The notes under the pieces are model-generated. The model saw nothing but the letters and a program-made list of their open reading frames with translations, was not told where the DNA came from and made no database searches. Positions 45,401 to 57,959 of a stretch of 64,000 bases of DNA are shown here, in pieces. The stretch's first letter is position 1, and each line of letters starts with the position of its first letter. Origin of the DNA: Eustoma russellianum (taxonomy: Eukaryota > Streptophyta > Magnoliopsida > Gentianales > Gentianaceae); NCBI GenBank assembly GCA_036186865.1, contig AP025040.1:37888671-37952670 (forward strand), written 5' to 3'. The translations under genes and the position numbers were made by a program.

Positions 45401-46941
45401 TTTTCAATTTCTTTGAGGAAGCTAGGAAGAATACTTGTCTTTGAAGCTTGAATCTTTCATTAACTATTGAAAGATCTCTTCTTTGATACCTAGCTTGAAG
45501 GTCACGACCTTGGAGGCCCAAATAAAGAACAGAATTAGTTGTGTATGAGGAAAATAGAAGTATAGTTGCTCTAAGATTCAATCTAGGTGAACTTTACTTG
45601 GTTTGGTTTGAGATTCCTCACTTGTTAAATGGAAGAACTTCTCCTATTTTCTTGTTGAAGGTCATGGATGAAGGCCTAGATTGCAAGTGATTTGAGTGCT
45701 TTCATAAGAGATATAAGTAGAATATGATGCTAAGGAGTATAGTCTAGTGTCTACCTTAAAGATGTGGTTGCATACACACTTGCCTCTTACTTAAAGATGT
45801 GAGGTGTCCTTTTTCTTCTTGTGTGGATGACCACGGTTTGTAGTGCAAGAGAATGGAGAGAATTTTGATCTTTGTAAGGAAGGAAAGAGTGATGAATAGT
45901 GTTTATAAAGAGAGTTAAGGAAATTAAAGAGAGTAAGAATGAAGCGTGGTCTTGTAAAATGAGAGATTTATCTCTCTTGAATCATGTCTTGGTCGAAACT
46001 ATTGGTTGGTGGAGCAATGATGAAGTTTCTTAGAGTATGAAGATAGTGAAAAGAAGAAAAAGAGAATTTGCATGAAATCCTATTGGGTATTTGTCTTACT
46101 TTGCGTAAGAATGGAAACGATTAAAGGGAAAAAGAAAAGTGAACATTTTGGCCTCGTTTTCCCTACTTAGCCGAAATTTGGGTAATTGAAGGGCATGATT
46201 GGGTTTTCTTGGGTTGATAAGATTATGGAAAGAGATAGTATTTTGCATGAAATGTGATTAGTGCATTGTCTCACTTGTGTAAGATATGCTATGATGGAAA
46301 ATGAAATAGGGAATTGAAGAAAACTAAAAGAGAAGGAAAGAAGGGCCGGGTAGTGTGCAATAAAGAAAACCAACATGCATGAATTTCTATTGGAGAATAG
46401 GTAGAGTGTGTAAGAGTGTTACATGATGGTTCCATGAAAGACAAGTTTGTCTTACATGCTTGGGGCGGTTATTGGAAGGTAGGGAGGATTTATAAATATT
46501 TTTGAAAGACACTATGAGTTAGTGGAGAATAATCTTACTATGCTATGTGTGAATAACATGTGTTACATGCTTTTACATGAATCTTCATTGGGTGAGAGAA
46601 GGGTTGTGTAAGGGAACATGATGATTAATTAAGTAATTCAATTAAAGTAAAATCTTGGAAATTTTAAATGGTAGTAGAAATTAACGGTTAACGGTGGCTA
46701 TGAATTTTACCATATTAGCATTACGTTTCATTTTTTACAATCCTACTTAGATTTTTTATAGGTATTTTTATACTTTATAAATTAATAGTTGCACTTATTA
46801 AGCTAGTTCTTAATGGTCTCTAAAGTTTAGTTAGTTAAGCCGTACGCTTTATACCATGTGTGGTACGACGATTGCGCTAAATCTCTACTGCGTTTTCCAT
46901 TGTTTTGCCCATCCCTTAGTCTAGGGATGCGGGTTGTGACA
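42465..46941 (-). repeat. 3' LTR of gag-only element
   Basis: 4477 bp on the minus strand, starting TGTCACAACCCGCATCCC at 46941 and ending GGGGCGCTACA at 42465. It carries the hairpin array (43350-43625) and the small acidic ORF. The 103-codon + strand ORF at 44663-44974 is antisense to the LTR and is repeated in the other LTR with one residue changed. Confidence 0.92.
42739..43002 (-). CDS. Small LTR ORF with acidic tail (87 residues, hypothetical)
   Basis: The frame has a hydrophobic N-terminal half (LLFLFTLIILIS) that could span a membrane, then PMYDPLDESRRNYLLSD and the acidic end DPQDPEPKFIEDEPRD. The C-terminal half is shared with 13580-13711 and 48658-48942. The stop lies 274 bp before the LTR end. 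No ribosome or promoter evidence is visible; it may be an RNA-level constraint instead of a peptide. Confidence 0.4.
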   Translation of the reverse strand: MIVMHDAVSALLFPHTLYALLFLFTLIILISVIHHTVPSITPAPMYDPLDESRRNYLLSDLLLLTLLFHHADPQDPEPKFIEDEPRD

Positions 46942-46955
46942 GTCATCCCCCTTAT
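46942..46955 (-). promoter_or_regulatory. Polypurine tract of gag-only element
   Basis: Minus-strand ATAAGGGGGATGAC directly before the 3' LTR start, nearly identical to the PPT at 9484-9497. Confidence 0.9.
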
Positions 46956-47189
46956 AAAAAGCTTCATCCTCAAAACTTGATTCTTCAATCATAGTCTGCT
47001 AGGTTGTAACCATTATTAACTAATCAAAGCAATGATTCAAAAACAATTCTTGTCGATATTAAATTGTATCCTTATTATACCTGATGTCGCGTCTAATATC
47101 CAAAATTCCTGGTAGTACGCCCTCTAAGCCCGCGTGCCCCTCCTTGAGAATCCTTCCTGCTGTCACACTCTTCTCCCTGACACTCTTCT

Positions 47190-48029
47190 TCCTCTTGGAC
47201 ACTCTCTGATCCGATGTCTCATTTCACTGCATCCAAAACAAGCATCCGTTCCTAAATGACACTCTCCCATATGTGGTTTCCAACACTGTGGACATCTAGG
47301 TCTTGTCATTGTTTACTGCCAATACGGGCGCCATCTCCTGGTTTGAATTCTTCTGTTCTTTTCCTCACAGTCTAAGGACGCAATAGCTTGTTCCATTTTG
47401 TAACAATTTTCCAGTAATTTCTCAAAAGTGTCAAAATGTACCCCGACCATCCAATCTCGAATCCGTGCGTCCAGACCCCGCCGAAATTTGATCATCTTAA
47501 TTGTGTCATCACTCGTAATCTCTGGAAGATACCTTCCTAAAGTGACAAACCGCCAAAAATATTCAGAGACTGAGACACCTGCCTCTTGCTTCAGGTGATT
47601 AAATTCTTCAACCCTCTGCTCCAACAAAGCTGGGGAGAGATAAAATATACAAAACTCCTCTACAAAGTCAGTCCATGACACTAGCTGCGGCAAAGTATGA
47701 ATGTGCGTCCTCCACCACTGTCTAGCTTGCCCTGTCAGAAACAACCATATAATTTGTGCTTTTACTTCCTCAGGTGCGTGTATCAGGCGGAAACTATCCT
47801 CTACCTTATCCAATCACTATTCTGCTTCATCTGGATCAGGTTCTCTATGAAAATTTGGTATTAGGGTCTTGAATAACAGTCCGTAGTAATAACCAAGGCC
47901 TCTCTGCGTGTGTGATTGGGACGGAGGAGGTATCGGTACAAGAGCCCGAGTTGTCTGTGTCTGTGATGCTCCAACTATTTGACTCAACAGATATATCGCG
48001 TCCATGACTGTGCAAAGAGCCTCCTCCAT
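47190..48029 (-). pseudogene. gag: Gypsy gag of F4 element
   Basis: The minus-strand ATG at 48029 leads through MDAIYLLSQIVGASQTQT and FHREPDPDEAE to two adjacent stops (TAG TGA) at 47814-47819, exactly where the family has Trp-Trp. The frame continues LDKVEDSFRLIHAPEEVKAQ, WWRTHIHTLPQLVSWTDF and FRRGLDARIRDWMVG, the retrotransposon gag domain. After another stop at 47310-47312, CPQCWKPHMGEC and a knuckle CFGCSEMRHRIREC follow. Apart from these few point changes the protein is whole. Gag would package RNA of this element and possibly of the non-coding relatives. Confidence 0.88.
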
Positions 48030-48360
48030 GGAAATTGCTGCAGGCGGGTAACCGTTGTTAGTGGCATCCCAGTCGGCTCAGATACTGTGACCAATCCTGG
48101 TGAGGATGGTGTGGTGTGCGACTACCCCATCGTGATGTCATCCTACGGAAGTTGTCACATCATCATTATTAGTTTCTGCAAGCATATAAAATCAAACTTA
48201 GAGTTTTTATGTTATTTTCCAGATTATACCCTAATGAACTTCTCTAGGTCATTCACACTAAGGCTGGCTCGCTCATCTGAGATCGATTTTAGACTATAAA
48301 ATCATAACTTACGTACTTGTCGTTGTTTCGCTTATGTTGTCCGCTGTGGACCTGGAGCCT

Positions 48361-48375
48361 TGCACTCTGATACCA
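48361..48375 (-). other. Primer-binding site of gag-only element
   Basis: Minus-strand TGGTATCAGAG (then TGCA) two bases after the LTR end at 48378; initiator tRNA-Met type with the last bases changed. Confidence 0.9.
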
Positions 48376-48377
48376 CC

Positions 48378-51312
48378 CGTAGCGCCCTGCCCGGGACTAG
48401 GGTCTCGGCACGGTGCACCCGCCATACTCTACTACGAGAAGTACAAGGCGTCGGTAACATACATGTACAAATCGTAGAAACATGTATCGATAAGCGGAAA
48501 TGAAATAACATAAGCAAAATGAATGTCAACAGAAGTACATCCTAATACATCCGCATGAGTGGCATAAGTACATCAAGAGTACAAAATAGCGTAGTACAGA
48601 GCTGAATATCCAAAATACAAAAGAGGCCGTAGCCAGCTACTAGTCAGCTCCTTGCACCTAGTCTCGAGACTCATCTTCAATAAACTCTGGCGCAGGGTCC
48701 TGTGGATCTACGTGGTGAAATAAAGGGGTGAGCGATAACGAATCGCTCAACAAGTAGTTCTGCCTAGGTTCGTCAAGTGGATCATGCATGGGGTCTGGGG
48801 TAATTGGTGGTACAGTATGATGTATCGCAGATATTAGAATGTTCAAAGTAAAGAAATAGTAAAGCATAGAGTGTGTAAATAATAAAGCATAGGATAAATG
48901 CTGAAATAATAAAACAGATACCACATCATGCATAACCATCACAGATAGAAAGCATCCTAAAATAAACAGACTTTCCTGTCAAACGTGCGTGTCTTAACCC
49001 ATAGTTACTTTGTTTTTGGGTACAATCTTCTATGGTTTGTTCTCGTCATTATTTAATCATTCTTTGTCTTTGTTTTTCCAGATTCATGACTTAGAGCTAC
49101 TAGGGGGTACATGTGACATGATCGTGATATATGTATTGTAAAACTTTTTGCCAAAAAATGTCTCATTTCGCACATACATAAACTTGACATGACATGAATG
49201 CCTATAGCACTTTGCATAACATAAGAATGGTACCCACGACATATTAAATGATTCCCTGAGTAGCCACGAGTACCGTCTATGAATCCCGATGATCCAACCA
49301 TGGTGTTACATCATACATACGTAGGACTAACGGTGATGCGTTATAGCACAGAACCCGAGTCCCAGGCGCGGTGTTACACTTTGCGATAACGTATTTTGCC
49401 CCTGACATCCTCCTCCAAGACCAAACATCAGGCAGCTCTTCATACTGAACTTCATAGACATAACAGAAAGGCAGAGAACCCTTACCCTGGGCAAGGTGTT
49501 ACACTCAGCCTGCATAGCATGCATATATAGATAGGTAGAGATCCCTTGTCTCAGACAAGGTATTGCACTCACCTATGGATACATGCATAAGTCATATGGA
49601 AATATTCGTCTCGCGGTAAAAATTCCTTAAATCATGTAAACTCTAAAAACATTTTTTGCAGAACTCATTGTATAAACATGTTTGTAAACACAATCATTGG
49701 GATGGAAATCATAAGGACAACATGCATGAAAGAATGCTTGACATAGGTCTCTTTTCTGTAAATAGTTTCATGGTTATTCTTGGTTGGAATTAGTACTCAT
49801 TTGTGCATAAGGGTATTTGCTTAATATTTATTCAATTAGATTGTATTACTTAGCCAATTTATTCCCTTTTAGGTCATGTGATATCAAACATGCGTAATTT
49901 AGTTACCTTGATTTGAGGTGTTAGACATTTATGCTATTTGCTTGCTTATATTACACATATAATACTTATATTTAATTAAGAGAGTACAAATGGTTACAAT
50001 CATGTTGGATTGAGCCATACTACTTGGGCCGAAAGTTGGTGTAGTCTTTTCTTAAACTTCTCTTTCTCCCTAGTGAACATTTAAGCTTATCTTTTAATGA
50101 TAATATTATTCCATCACATATTTTACTTGCATTTGTATGAATATGCTTGGAGAAGGTTTATGCATGACATGGCATTCAATTTGGGCCTTGGGCCGAAATT
50201 ATGCCCATTTGTCTAGATTAAAGTCCTCAATTTCATGTAGTATTCTATTTTGTTCATTTTGCATACATATGGCATATAATTAATATCTAGTCACATAGAA
50301 TTTCTAACATGGTTGTAATTCATCATTTTAGGTGCCCAAAGGGCCATTGGGCCGAAAACTAGCAAAGTCCACTTCTTGGAATTTCAATATTATGTAATTG
50401 TTACACTTATGGCCTTTTTCCTTTTATTTACGTATCATAAATATGAAATATACAAATCCGTGCACCAATGTGACATATTTTATGCCCCTTAGCTGAATGT
50501 ATGGGTATTTCAATATGAATTATTCAACATATAACATTCAAGCATGATGCTTATGATGATAAAATCCATCTTCATATTTTAACTACTATAGATATTGTGA
50601 TGATGATCATAATGCACATTAACATACTAAATTTTAACATGCTCAACTCACATCATACAAATATAATCATGACCACAAAGATCATGTTTATGATGATGAT
50701 CATGCTAAAAATGAACATGCAAGCACATAAAGTACAACATCTATGGAATCACACTTTCTTAGACCATGATCATCAAGATGCACATCATGATGATGGTGAT
50801 GATTTGATGGCCTATGTGGGAGAGTCATGGACCGTCCCCTATAATAAGGAAAATGGTGATGTTAACATTGATGATGTTCAAAGATGGCATCTTTGTGTAC
50901 ATTCATAAAGAAATGAATAGTCTTGTACCATTATAAGACTACCATACTTTTATTTCCATGGAAATCTCTTCTACTACATATGAACATGCAGAAAATGGCA
51001 TGCATGAATCAAAATGACAATGCAGAGAGTTCTTAGTACACTTTTTAGCATAGTACACTCATGTGTCTACAATTTAACATCAAAGTTTAGAAAGTATGGT
51101 GAAGGTCTCTGCTTCTTGACATGCACGGTATAAATGGCCTATGGATGATTAAATTTCATCTTGCATGTTACATCAGAGTATTAATCTAAGTATGTTTGAT
51201 GATTCCACTCAAGCAAAGTACACATGCATCATCAATTTCAACATGCAAACATTCTTTTCTTCAACAAAGGTTGAGGTTTCCATTTTAGTTGCATGCATGA
51301 TCCAATAATTGA
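48378..51312 (-). repeat. 5' LTR of gag-only element, truncated
   Basis: The 3' 2.9 kb of the LTR, colinear with 42465-45385. Similarity stops at GATCCAATAATTGA (51299-51312), after which + strand chromovirus sequence begins. The terminus reads CTACG in place of CTACA. Confidence 0.9.
48658..48942 (-). CDS. Small LTR ORF with acidic tail (94 residues, hypothetical)
   Basis: The same frame as 42739-43002 in the partner LTR: a hydrophobic first half, then PMHDPLDEPRQNYLLSD and DPQDPAPEFIEDESRD. The stop lies 280 bp before the LTR end. The upstream half differs in sequence and length from its partner, whereas the C-terminal ~45 residues are kept. Confidence 0.4.
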   Translation of the reverse strand: MMVMHDVVSVLLFQHLSYALLFTHSMLYYFFTLNILISAIHHTVPPITPDPMHDPLDEPRQNYLLSDSLSLTPLFHHVDPQDPAPEFIEDESRD

Positions 51313-53415
51313 GGTTTCCATTTTTGTACACCAAGCTCAGTAAGTGTGAATTTTGGCTGAAGAATGTGTCTTTCTTGGGTCACATGGTCTCAGAGGATGG
51401 GATCTCACAGGATCCGAATAAGATTGAGGCTATCACTGAGTGGCCCAGACCAACCAATGTAACTGAAGTAAGAAGTTTTCTTGGATTGGTTAGCTACTAC
51501 AGGAAGTTTGTCGAGGGATTCTCGCTATATTGGTGCCACAAAGCAGGTTGACGCAAAAGAAGACGAAGTTCGAGTGGACCACGGATTGTGAGAAAAGCTT
51601 CACTGAGCTGGAAAAAAGATTGACCATTGCCCCCATAGTGGCGCAACCCTTAGGTTCTAAAGGGTCCGTCATTTACAGTGACACGTCCAAGAGTGGACTA
51701 AGTACATGTATATGATCTCAATTTGGTTTTATATACATTTCAACTGTGGTCTAATTTCTACATTTCAGGGTGTGTCCTTATGCAAGGAGACAGAGTTATT
51801 ATGTATGCCTCGGAGTGAAGTGCAAAATATTCATAGATCATAAGAGTTTGAAGCATCTGTTCACACCAAAAGAGCTAATTATGTGTCAGATGAGATGGTT
51901 GGAGCTACCGAAGGATTATGATCTCACTATTAATTGTCATTTTGGGAAAGGTGAACCAGGTTGTTGATGTGTTGAGTAGAAAATCGAGCCACGCTAGACA
52001 GGCACCGCTAGAGAGGGAGATTACCAAGTTTGATTTAGATATTGTGGATTCTACGACAAATATTCTGGCGACCTTAATTATCACTTCGTCCTAGATTGAT
52101 CAGATTAAAACAGCTCAAAAAAGATAATGCGACCTTCAGAGATACTCGCGATAGGATTATGACTAATCAGATTGATGGTTTTCCAGATTCACGATGATGG
52201 CAGTATGTGGTACCAGGGAAGGCTGTGTGTACCTGGTGTTGAGGACCTCAGGAAAGAAGTGTTGAAAGAGGCACACAACTCAAAGATGTCGATCCACCTG
52301 GGCGCCATGTAGATGTATAATGATCTGAAGAAGCATTACTGGTGGAGTGGCATGAAGAGACACATAGCTGAGTTCATTGAGAGGTGTCTTGTATGTCAGC
52401 AGGTTAAGGAAGAGCATCAGAGGCCGAAAGGTTTGATGTTGCCGTTGGAGATACCTGAGTGGAAGTAAGAGCATATGTCATTTGGGAAATTGTGGATAGA
52501 TTGACTAAGTCTGCTTATATTCTGCCAATACTGAGTGATGCGTCCTTAGAGAGATTGGTGACGTATATATTGATAACATCATCAGCCTGCATGGAGTTCC
52601 GGTTAGTATTGTCTCTAATCGTGACCCAATGTTCACCTCTAGGTTTTGGTCAGCATGTCAAAAGAGGTTGGGGACTGAGTTACGTTTGAGAACTGCATTT
52701 TATCCCCAAACTGACGGTCAGTCAGAGAGGACGATCTAGACGCAAGAGGATATGTTGAGAGCATGTGCATTGGACTTCAAAGGAACAGGGACGGCATGGT
52801 TAAATTGATTGAGTTCTCCTATAATAATAGTCACCATAGTGCCATCGGCGCGAACCCATTCGAGGCTCTTTATAGACGCAAGTGTAGTTCCTCTATCTAT
52901 TGGGACGAAGTTGGAGAACGAGCTATCATCGGGCCGGAGTTAGTCGAGCAAACCGAAGAGAAAGTGAAGATTCTCCGTGATAGGCTCAAGACTGCTCAAG
53001 ATACGAACAAGAGTTGGTCAGATTTTAGGAGACGTCCCTTGGAGTTGGAGTGGGAGAGAAGGTTTACCTTAAAGTGTCACCCACGAAGGGTGTGATACGA
53101 TTTGGAGAGAACGGTAAACTAAGTCTCGTTATGTGGGTCCATACAAGGTAATTGACCGAGTTGGCACTTTGGCATATCGTTTGGCACGACCCCTGTCTAA
53201 GCTCAAGTGCACAATGTCTTTCACATATCGTAGTTAAGGAGGTACGTTCTGGACCCAACTCATGTGTTGGATGCTCAACCAATGAAGGTGCGTGTGATGC
53301 TACTTATGAGGAGACCCATATCAATATTGTAGATTGTAAGGAAGTATTGAAACGTCAGGTTATCCTTTATGTGAGGGTTCAGTGGATCAACTATATGGAA
53401 CGTGAGGCGACTTGG
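51313..53415 (+). pseudogene. pol: Chromovirus pol fragment: RT end, RNase H, integrase, chromodomain
   Basis: It starts within RT at KLSKCEFWLKNVSFLGHMVS. RNase H follows with RSFLGLVSYYRKFVEGFS and IYSDTSKSGL, an intron-like insert (51703-51768), CVLMQGDR in a shifted frame, a ~100-bp deletion, then DHKSLKHLFTPKELI. Integrase shows ERCLVCQQVKEEHQRPKG, PQTDGQSERTI near 52715, and NPFEALYRRKC. A chromodomain-like end (INIVDCKEVLKRQ, VQWINYMEREATW) stops at 53415, where copia B begins. No LTR of this element is in the window. Frameshifts and stops are many. Confidence 0.85.
51703..51768 (+). other. Intron-like 66-bp insert in RNase H coding sequence
   Basis: It starts GTACATGTATATG and ends TTTCTACATTTCAG, with CTAAT as a possible branch site about 15 bases before the end, and is T-rich with an in-frame TGA. 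Removing it joins SKSGL to CVLMQGD in one frame, matching the uninterrupted GMGCVLMQKD of the other chromovirus near 28880. Confidence 0.6.
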
Positions 53416-55985
53416 TGTTGGACCGTGCACCTGCAATAAACACCACTAGAGGGGGGTTGAATAGTGGTTAGCGGAAACTACACTACTACCCTTGATTAAA
53501 AACCTCTTTGAAAACAGAATCTGAGACTACCTCAGATTCAGAACCCGCATTTAAAAAATTCAAAAACTCCTTGTACACAACTCCAAAAATTATGAAAATT
53601 TCCAGAACTTAACTTCAATGCATTTACACGAATCTGTCCAAACATTAGACAAAAATAAGATTATTTGACTCTTCAAACAAATAAAAACATTCAGATGGTC
53701 AATCTGGACAGAATTGGACAGAATGTTGCTGAAATTGGAAAATGTGTTTCTCTTTGAATACTCAACCAAAAAGGTTGAACTTTATGTCAAAACACTCCTT
53801 AGAATGTCTAGTGTATGTTTCCAAGAGGACCTGACCTTAAAACAATTCTTGGTTAAAATAGAATTCAAGTTTTGTCAAAACTGATTAGATTGGAGCAGTT
53901 ATCTTGCAACGACTGAAGAACTAACTTTCCCTTGCTCAAATCAATTTATTCTTGTTGAAAATGAAATCTAACAGCATGAAATATAACTCCACCAAAAATT
54001 ACGAATTTTAAAAGTGTTTAGCTGTTTTTTCAAAACCTGAGAAGTTATTTGAAATCTACAGTGAAAAAGGGGCAAAAAACAAAAAAAAATGTAAAGAAGA
54101 CAAGAACACCAAGAATTTAACATAGTTCAGTCAATGTGACCTACTCCTGTCCCAAGGAACACCTTTCCTTGGATTTCACTATGGTATGAACCAAATTACA
54201 ACAAGAACCAAGCTTGATCCTTGGGTTAAACACCAACCCTATTCAAGACTTGGATGTACACCTCTATGCAACTCTTGGTTGCAACACCTCTATCACCTAT
54301 TGATGTAGCCTTATAGATTTGGCTAATCAATCTTACAAATGAGACACAAGAGGCTTGTAGCTCTACAACAAATATCACAAGAACACCTTGGCTACAAAAA
54401 ATGAAACAAGAATGGTGAGTAGAAGAAGATAGCAATACAATTCAACTATTGCTTTCAAGTGTGTTCTTCTTCTTTACCTTTGCCTCCTATTTATAATGTG
54501 AAATGGCTCTGGAAGATAAGAACTCCAATGTGTCAACATCTTCATCATCAAGTCCTAGTTTTCTTCACATCCTTGGTTGGCCACACAATCATCTTATACA
54601 CTTGGCAACATAAAGAAGAATGATTGGTCCACCTTAAACTTTCAGCATGGCCGATTTTTTATCACCAAATATGATGTGGAATTTCTTTGCAAAATGAAGA
54701 TAATACTAAGGGATAATACCAAAAAAGTACCCTCGACTCCTTGCAAAAGAATAGGCATGTGGGAGCTGCATTTTGACTCACACATCTGCTGAAAATTCAG
54801 CCATGACTGTTGGCACCTCTTTTGAATTTTCCTAAATGGCAACTTTTGCCAACTAGCTTCTTTTTGGTTGGTCCACTTGTCACCAAGCCATAAAATGAAT
54901 AACACATCATCTCCAACTGAAAATACACGTTTTTCAACACATATATATGTATATCAACTCAGATTTTTGAAGAAAAAATCAACAAATAATAGTTGAAAAG
55001 ATTATGTCAACATGTAACACCAAAATTCCCAATACTTCTTCTTGTATGTTGTAATAATTTCCACACCTTTAAATTATTTGAAATATGATGATTAATATTC
55101 TCCAATAACATATAGAAGAGAGTCTTCAAGAAAGAAATAGAATATAACATCACAACTCATCATATATCGCACTACCGTCGATAACATCATCAATTAAGAG
55201 AAATAAGATAAAGAACCACCAAATAATCTTCAAAATGATCATACACAAGCTTCAGAATGAAGATAATAATATACTCAATAGATTGCTTGAGTTAAAATAC
55301 CAAAAATACCCTCAGGGGTTAAATGACCAAAATGCCCCTGGTGAGAGAAAACTCCAGAAATGACTCAGATGGTCAGAAATAAATATAATAACACCTTTAT
55401 CATGATAAACAACATTAGAATAATTCCTTGAAATATTTTCACCATATCATGTTCCTACAAAACTCAAAATACCAATTTTGCCCTTTTTGGTAAGTTGTAG
55501 AAACTTCCAAGGCACATTAGTTACAAGTCATTTATAAACATCAAAAACACATAATATCAACATAACGAACATATATAAATAATTTACAAATGAAAACAAC
55601 CACTTTTATCACATTTTAGAAAATATTTCTAAAAACCCTAGACATCGATCAATCGAAGTGCCTCAGTTTCAGAGATCGATGTCTCACAATGAGTTGCAGA
55701 GTTTGTCTCTGACCTACATCGACCGATCGAAGTGAGGATTCGATGTGTCTCAGGTTTAGAGATTTTGTCTCACATTAAGGTCTTGAATTTTCTCTGCCTT
55801 ACATGGATCGATCGATGTGAGGGATCGAAGTATATCGATCGATCGAAGTGCAACTACCTGAGGGATCGATGTCATTTTTCTCAATTTTTCAACTTTTAAT
55901 CATTTATAACACCATGGGTGACATTTTTATGCATTCACCACTTAAAATCATGACCTTGAAAATTATCCAAACATATTTTTCAACA
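53416..55985 (-). repeat. 3' LTR of copia B
   Basis: Minus strand: starts TGTTGAAAAATATG at 55985 after the purine tract AACGGGGAGAA, and ends GCAGGTGCACGGTCCAACA at 53416. 55620-55880 has repeated ATCGATCGATCGAAGTG-type words (palindromic ATCGAT clusters). No gene. 55986-56341 is non-coding with C-rich (minus-strand purine) tracts at 56180-56218. Confidence 0.88.
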
Positions 55986-56341
55986 TTCTCCCCGTTTTTG
56001 ATGATTTTCAAAATAACTTAACATAATTTTAATGTCACAACTCTTTAACAATTATTTATCACATATTTACCAATTTTATACCGATTGAATTGTTTTGAAA
56101 ACCTCACCAATTACCAATTGTTTCATCAATTCTATACCAATTGTTTTCAACTTCTCAAATCTCAAAACATATCGTTCATGTGCTCCCCCTCAACTTATAC
56201 CCTCCCCCTAAACCTATGCTCAAAACTTATACCAATTGAAACTTAGCATATTATTCAACTCAAATCCAAATCATGATTTACCAACTATCATGTCCTTATT
56301 CTATCTCCCTCTTTATTTTGCAAATCATGCAAAAGCTAGAA

Positions 56342-57830
56342 CTATGCAATTGTACCGTAAGTCATCATACTTAACTTGGCTCGTAAGTTTTCAAAAGTAG
56401 CTTGATTAAGGGGTTTGGTGAAGATATCAGCTATTTGATGATCAGTTCTTACATGACCTCTGGTTATATCCCTATTTTGAACATGATCTCGAAGGAAATG
56501 GTATCTTACCTCAATGTGTTTGGCCTTAGAATGAAGTATTGGATTCCGAGAAAGATTGATCGCACTTGTGTTATTGCAGAAAATTGGAATCTTATTCATT
56601 TTAATGCCAAAATTACTAAGTTATTGTTTAAGCCAAAGTATTTGGGTAGTACATAAGCTTAAGGCTATATACTCGGATTCGATGGTAGAGAGAGCTACAC
56701 TAGCTTGCTTTTTAGAAAACCAAGAGATCAAGTTAGTTCCTATGAATTGACACGTACCGCTAGTGGATTTTCTATCTAATTTGCAACCACCATAATCAGC
56801 ATCACTTTATGCGTATAATTCCAACTTAGCATTTCTATCATACCAAAGTCCTAAGTGAGGTGTGTGTTTAAGATATCTAAAGATCTTTTTCACTGCATTA
56901 TAATGAGATACCTTAGGACAAGATTGAAACCTAGCACACATACACACACTAAGCATGATGTCAGATTTTGATGGAGTTAAATATAACAATGAGCCAATCA
57001 TAGACCTATAAAGTGTGCCATCAAAAGGTTTACTATTTTCGTCTTTGTCTAGTTGGGTGCTAACGCTCATAGGTGTAGGTGTTGGTTTCAACTCTTCAAA
57101 GCCAAACTTCTTAATCATATCATTGACATACTTAAGTTGGCTAATATGGATTCCTTGAGGGGTTTGTTTGATTTCAAGCCCTAAGAAGTAGTTCAGTTGT
57201 CCAACCATTGACATTTCAAATTCAAACTTCATACACTCTTCGAAGTCTTTTACTAAGGTAGGGTTGGTTGAACCAAAGATTATATCATCTACGTATATTT
57301 CAACTATTAATAAGTCATTATCTTTTCTTATTAAAAATAATGTGTTGTCTATGGTCCCTTTGATAATTATTTGCAATAAGAATGTTTGCAAATCTATCGT
57401 ACCAAGCTCTTGGAGCTTGTTTCAAACCATATAGAGCCTTCTTAAGCTTGTAAACATGGTTATGATTCTTTGGATCTTCAAATCCAGGGGGTTGTTTGAC
57501 AAACACCTCTTCTTGGATGTATCCATTCAAGAACGCACTCTTGACATCCATTTGGAAGAGTTTAATATTGCTTAGACTTGCAATAGCAAGTCACAATCTA
57601 ATTGCTTCTAGTCGTGCAATGGGTGCAAAGGTTTCTTCATAATCTATTCCTTCTTGTTGATTATAACCTTGTGAGACTAGCCTAGGCTTATTTCGTGTGA
57701 TGCTTCCTTGTTCATCCATTTTATTCCTAAGAACCCATTTGGTTCCTATTATAGACTTGTTTTCAGGTTTAGGTACTAAGTCCCACATGTTGTTCCTTGT
57801 AAATTGATTCAATTCCTCATGCATGGCATC
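56342..57830 (-). pseudogene. pol: Copia B reverse transcriptase and RNase H
   Basis: Minus-strand frames carry SIIGTKWVLRNKMDEQG and FAPIARLEAIRL (57824-57591), MDVKSAFLNGYIQEEVFVKQ (motif A) and ALYGLKQAPRAWYDRF (57551-57318), then VEIYVDDIIFGSTN with the catalytic YVDD (57391-56807). RNase H continues after a stop with DADYGGCKL-like sequence and ends KHIEVRYHFLRDHVQNRD and IADIFTKPLNQATFENL (56599-56342). Unlike copia A, the SHYNAVKKIFRYLKHT segment is present. Frameshifts or stops separate the four frames. Confidence 0.88.
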
Positions 57831-57959
57831 TATCCAAGATATATCACCTAAGGCTTCTTTAACATTCTTAGGTTCTAAGTGTGAGATTAATCTATGTCCC
57901 TCAGGTTGACTTATGTTTCTACATGTTCTAACCCCAACACTTGGATCCCCAATAATTAA

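Larger units (their letters stand above)
42465..51312 (-). mobile_element. Ty3/gypsy element with 4.5 kb LTRs and gag only (family F4)
   Basis: On the minus strand the order is 5' LTR (48378 upward, truncated at 51312), PBS 48361-48375, gag 48029-47190, PPT 46942-46955 and 3' LTR 46941-42465. Only about 1.4 kb lies between the LTRs, with no protease, RT or integrase. LTR ends and PBS context match the non-coding element at 4494-13993. The missing ~1.5 kb of the 5' LTR is replaced by chromovirus pol sequence. Confidence 0.9.

Noticed and set aside
47979..48299. 106-codon + strand ORF
   Set aside because: Antisense overlap with the F4 gag start and leader; no motif.
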